From: Flexilinea sp. | Lineage (GTDB): Bacteria > Chloroflexota > Anaerolineae > Anaerolineales > Anaerolineaceae | Length of the DNA stretch: 44,234 nucleotides | Direction: 5' to 3' | NCBI GenBank assembly: GCA_017432685.1 | Contig: JAFRIR010000117.1 | Location: forward strand, 1-44,234 | In this document: one piece after another, positions 41,774 to 44,234 of the stretch | Numbering within the stretch: the first letter of the stretch is position 1 | Layout of the letters: every line of letters starts with the position of its first letter | Position numbers and translations under genes: made by a program | Notes under the pieces: generated by a model | Database searches by the model: none | Told to the model about the DNA's origin: nothing | Seen by the model: the letters and a program-made list of their open reading frames with translations, nothing else

Positions 41774-43009
41774 ATGAAGAAGAACCTGTTTGTTTTTGTT
41801 TTGACAGCCATCATGGTCTTTTCCATGGTCGGTGCAGCCGCCGCTGCTGACAAAGTCACCGTCACCTGGTGGCACACCTTCACCGAAGGTCAGAAAGACA
41901 CCCTTGAAAGCATCATCGCTGAATTCAACGCAGCCCATGATGACATCGAAGTTGTTGCTGAATCTCAGCCGTTGGATGGTTTCGAAGCCAAGGTTTACGA
42001 AGCTGTTTCCAATGGCACCGGGCCGGACATCATCTTCAACTATGCATCCCTGATGCCTGAATATGTTGACAATGGCCTCGCTCCGGATATGAACCAGTAT
42101 CTGACCACCGATTACAAAGGCCGCGTTCCCGCCGGTGTTTATGATGAAGATACCGCTTTCTCCGATAACGGTCTGCATGCCATGGCTGTCCAGACCACCG
42201 GCCCGATTTTCTTCTATAACAAGACCATCTTCGATGAACTTGGACTCGAATGCCCGAAGACCTGGGACGATGTGACCGAAGCTTCCAAGAAGATCTACGA
42301 AGCCAAAGGTATTCCTGGATTTGCTTTCGACTCCCTCACCGACGGTTTCCAGACCCTGCTGATGCAGAGCGGCGGAGAATATGTTGACATTGAAAACAAG
42401 ACTGTTCTCTTCAACACTCCCGAATTCGAAGCCATTGTCCAATGGTTCGCAGACGGTGTTCAGGCCGGTTATTTCGGACTGGCACCGACCACCGGGAACT
42501 ACTTCTCCAATGATATGGGCGCCAAAGCTCTGGCTTCCTATGTCGGTTCTTCCGCCGGCCTGCCTTATCTGAACCTGGGTGACGATGAACTGGCCGCTGC
42601 CCCGATGCCGAAGACCGTTGACGGTGTCGACTGGGTCCCTGGATGGAACCGCTCCGCTCTGGTTTTCGCATCCAATCCTGCTCAGGAAAAGGCTGCTGTT
42701 GAATTCATCGAATTCTTCACCAATGCTGAAAACGCTGCGAAATGGGCGATTTCCCTGGTCGCATTCACTCCTTACAAAGACGCTGCTGAACTGCCGGAAT
42801 TCCAGGAATTCGTTTCCGGTAATATCGCGCTGGCCGCTCTCCGCGAACAGCTGGATTACGCTTATGTTCTGCCGGCCTTCACCGGTGCGAACACCGTTCG
42901 CAATGAAATTAAATTCCTTGTCCAGAAAGCTGCTACCGGCCAGATGAGCGCTGCCGATGCCATTGCAGAAGCCGTCGCCAACTGCGAAGAAGCGATGAAC
43001 GATTTCTAA
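41774..43009 (+). CDS. ABC transporter substrate-binding protein, family 1 (UgpB-like)
   Basis: A 411-residue secreted protein. Signal peptide at about 1-25 ending AAAA, then the family start VTVTWWHTFTEGQKDTLESI at about 28-47, and GPDIIF, TWDDV and PTTGNYFSND motifs. No lipobox. Codon use is strongly biased to a small set (GAA, GGT/GGC, CTG, ATC, AAC, TTC), like the tuf end, so it is probably very highly expressed. Divergent from the permease/ATPase operon it belongs with. AGAGGAGA precedes the ATG. Its TAA stop begins a heptamer array. Confidence 0.93.
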   Translation: MKKNLFVFVLTAIMVFSMVGAAAAADKVTVTWWHTFTEGQKDTLESIIAEFNAAHDDIEVVAESQPLDGFEAKVYEAVSNGTGPDIIFNYASLMPEYVDNGLAPDMNQYLTTDYKGRVPAGVYDEDTAFSDNGLHAMAVQTTGPIFFYNKTIFDELGLECPKTWDDVTEASKKIYEAKGIPGFAFDSLTDGFQTLLMQSGGEYVDIENKTVLFNTPEFEAIVQWFADGVQAGYFGLAPTTGNYFSNDMGAKALASYVGSSAGLPYLNLGDDELAAAPMPKTVDGVDWVPGWNRSALVFASNPAQEKAAVEFIEFFTNAENAAKWAISLVAFTPYKDAAELPEFQEFVSGNIALAALREQLDYAYVLPAFTGANTVRNEIKFLVQKAATGQMSAADAIAEAVANCEEAMNDF

Positions 43010-43041
43010 CGACAAGTGGTCAGTGGTTAGTGGTCAGTTTT
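43007..43041. repeat. Heptanucleotide array R10, in register with the stop codon
   Basis: Units TAACGAC, AAGTGGT, CAGTGGT, TAGTGGT, CAGTTTT. The first three bases are the stop of the solute-binding protein gene. Confidence 0.75.
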
Positions 43042-43083
43042 TCCCTCTCCACTGATTTATAACTACGTAAATAATTGATTACA

Positions 43084-43120
43084 AAATACACCGAATTCTT
43101 TTTTCGGTGTATTTTTGTTT
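43084..43120 (+). terminator. Rho-independent terminator after the solute-binding protein gene
   Basis: Stem AAATACACCGAA/TTCGGTGTATTT with a T-rich loop, followed by a T-rich tail. Confidence 0.85.
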
Positions 43121-43184
43121 TGTCCCTGTCAAGAATCAAATGAAATATGCTAAAATCTAATCAGAAAATAACAGGAGTAAATCT

Positions 43185-43661
43185 ATGTTCAGAAATGTTA
43201 CACGAATCAAACAGATTCTTCCCGATAAAGAATGTATCAGCATCCTGAAAAATCAGCTGCGCGGGGTGCTTTCCGTTTTAGGAGATGATGGTTACCCTTA
43301 CGGTATGCCGCTGAACCATTATTATAACGAAGAAGATGGGAAGTTATATTTCCACAGCGGAAAATCCGGGCACAAGGTCGACGCATTGATGGCCGAACCA
43401 AAAGCCTCCTTTTGTGTCATGGATGAAGGAAGCCATGAAAACGGGAACTGGTACCTGACATTCCGCTCCGTGATCCTTTTTGGAAAGATCGAGATGATTG
43501 AAGATCGGGAAAAGATCTATGAAATCGCCCGCAAACTCAGCCACAAATTCACCGCCAATGAAGCCTACATCGAACATGAAATCGAAAACTCCGGTCCCGG
43601 TACACTCATGTTCGCCCTCGTCCCGGAACATATGACGGGAAAACGAGTTACGGAAAGGTAG
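43185..43661 (+). CDS. Pyridoxamine 5'-phosphate oxidase-fold flavin-binding protein (NimA-like)
   Basis: A 158-residue split-barrel protein: GVLSVLGDDGYPYGMPLNHYY at about 28-48 (flavin and substrate wall), then LYFHSGKSGHKVDAL near 54-68, as in NimA and related FMN-binding reductases. The physiological substrate is unknown. ACAGGAG precedes the ATG. Its TAG stop is the first unit of a heptamer array; a bidirectional terminator follows. Confidence 0.9.
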   Translation: MFRNVTRIKQILPDKECISILKNQLRGVLSVLGDDGYPYGMPLNHYYNEEDGKLYFHSGKSGHKVDALMAEPKASFCVMDEGSHENGNWYLTFRSVILFGKIEMIEDREKIYEIARKLSHKFTANEAYIEHEIENSGPGTLMFALVPEHMTGKRVTER

Positions 43662-43686
43662 GGTATAGGGTATAGGGTATAGGAAA
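43659..43686. repeat. Heptanucleotide array R11, in register with the stop codon
   Basis: Units TAGGGTA x3 and TAGGAAA. The first TAG is the stop codon of the NimA-like gene. This is the cleanest example in the window. Confidence 0.85.
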
Positions 43687-43713
43687 AACCGCTCCCGGAT
43701 CGGGAGCGGTTTT
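43684..43713. terminator. Bidirectional terminator between the NimA-like gene and rpsJ
   Basis: Stem ACCGCTCCCG/CGGGAGCGGT flanked by AAAA and TTTT, so it can stop transcription from both sides. Confidence 0.88.
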
Positions 43714-43733
43714 GCTATTGATTTTGTATTAAA

Positions 43734-44042
43734 TCAGATTTTAATTTCGATATCGACGCCGGCGGGCAGATTCAGACGCATCAGCATATCAATGGTCTTG
43801 GAATCCGGGTCCAAAACATCGATCATCCGGTTATGTGTGCGGATTTCGAAATGTTCGTGGGAGTCCTTGTCAATGAAGGTTGAACGGCGGACAGTGAACT
43901 TCTCGATTTTAGTCGGAAGGGGAACCGGACCGACAACCTGGGCGCCGCTGCGTTCAGCGGTGTCAACGATCCGCTTTGCGGACTGGTCCAGAATGCGATG
44001 GTCAAAAGCCTTCAGACGAATGCGAATCTTTTGTTTTGCCAT
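43734..44042 (-). CDS. rpsJ: 30S ribosomal protein S10
   Basis: A 102-residue protein with the full S10 sequence ([20 protein letters not shown] start, GPVPLPT and [10 protein letters not shown] motifs, [11 protein letters not shown] end). The ATG at 44042 has AGAGG 7 bases upstream; an ATG two codons earlier is less likely. It follows tuf by 14 bases. A terminator lies right after it, so the usual rplC-rplD continuation of the S10 operon is not here. Confidence 0.97.
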   Translation of the reverse strand: MAKQKIRIRLKAFDHRILDQSAKRIVDTAERSGAQVVGPVPLPTKIEKFTVRRSTFIDKDSHEHFEIRTHNRMIDVLDPDSKTIDMLMRLNLPAGVDIEIKI

Positions 44043-44056
44043 GAACAAGCCTCTTC

Positions 44057-44234
44057 TTATGCGATGATTTCGGTAACGGTACCGGCACCAACAGTCAGAC
44101 CACCTTCGCGGATAGCGAATTTGGAACCCTTTTCCAGGGCGACCGGGACGATCAGTTCGACTTCCATGACCACGTTGTCACCGGGCATGACCATTTCGGT
44201 GCCTTCCGGCAGGGAAATGTTACCGGTCACATCC
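44057..44234 (-). CDS. tuf: Elongation factor Tu, C-terminal end (partial)
   Basis: The last 58 residues of EF-Tu domain 3: [20 protein letters not shown], then [20 protein letters not shown] and [10 protein letters not shown] before TAA. The 5' part is outside the window. The tuf-rpsJ order is the end of an rpsL-rpsG-fusA-tuf type cluster. Confidence 0.97.
   Translation of the reverse strand, partial: DVTGNISLPEGTEMVMPGDNVVMEVELIVPVALEKGSKFAIREGGLTVGAGTVTEIIA

Noticed and set aside
41744-43015. Long open frame (over 400 codons) antisense to the solute-binding protein gene
   Set aside because: It is produced by the strong codon bias of the sense gene, which has a signal peptide, ribosome site and clear homology.

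Overview
The window reads as chromosomal DNA of mid-range GC from an anaerobic, probably fermentative bacterium. The S10 and EF-Tu sequences at the right end look most like Chloroflexota (Anaerolineae), with Bacillota as the alternative. This placement is judged by eye and is tentative. No rRNA, tRNA, phage, transposase or CRISPR array was seen.

Layout. 1-6.3 kb, minus strand: a condensation-type acyltransferase, a small unknown protein, a secreted fusion of acetolactate decarboxylase with a RelA/SpoT-like domain, and an adenylate-forming enzyme with a phasin-like, Lys/Ala/Glu/Pro-repeat tail. 6.4-12.6 kb, plus strand: a DUF1269 glycine-zipper protein, a membrane-anchored family II pyrophosphatase, and an MscS channel with two extracytoplasmic regions followed by a ParA ATPase and an acidic repeat protein. 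12.7-22.8 kb: a membrane HD-GYP phosphodiesterase, an orphan XdhC, serC-serA, an RsmI-like methyltransferase, a HerA-like ATPase and a DarT-like ADP-ribosyltransferase. 22.9-26.2 kb: a TPP riboswitch driving a thiamine-precursor ABC system (thiamine-binding protein, ThiX, ThiY, ThiZ). 26.4-37.2 kb, minus strand: a cell-surface glycan locus (wecC, wecB, GT2, GT4, then NUDIX and three polytopic GT-C-like proteins). 37.3-43.0 kb: a divergent ABC importer with an ENPP-type phosphodiesterase. Right end: a flavin-binding PNPOx-like protein, then rpsJ and the end of tuf on the minus strand.

The most unusual signal is in the gaps. Nearly every second intergenic region carries a short degenerate tandem array of exactly 7-bp period. 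At several genes the stop codon itself is the first three bases of the first unit (TAGnnnn). One glycosyltransferase-like gene seems to have slipped by one base in an A-tract and now reads into such an array. Two further dispersed repeat families are present: a MITE-like element of about 140-165 bp with TTAA-type inverted ends and a 42-bp internal palindrome, and a REP-like hairpin of about 75-95 bp. One MITE copy lies between the TPP terminator and the first thiamine gene.

The strongest candidates for undescribed biology are the stop-codon-anchored heptamer arrays, the secreted decarboxylase-Rel fusion, the ligase with the phasin-like tail, and the orphan DarT-like toxin.
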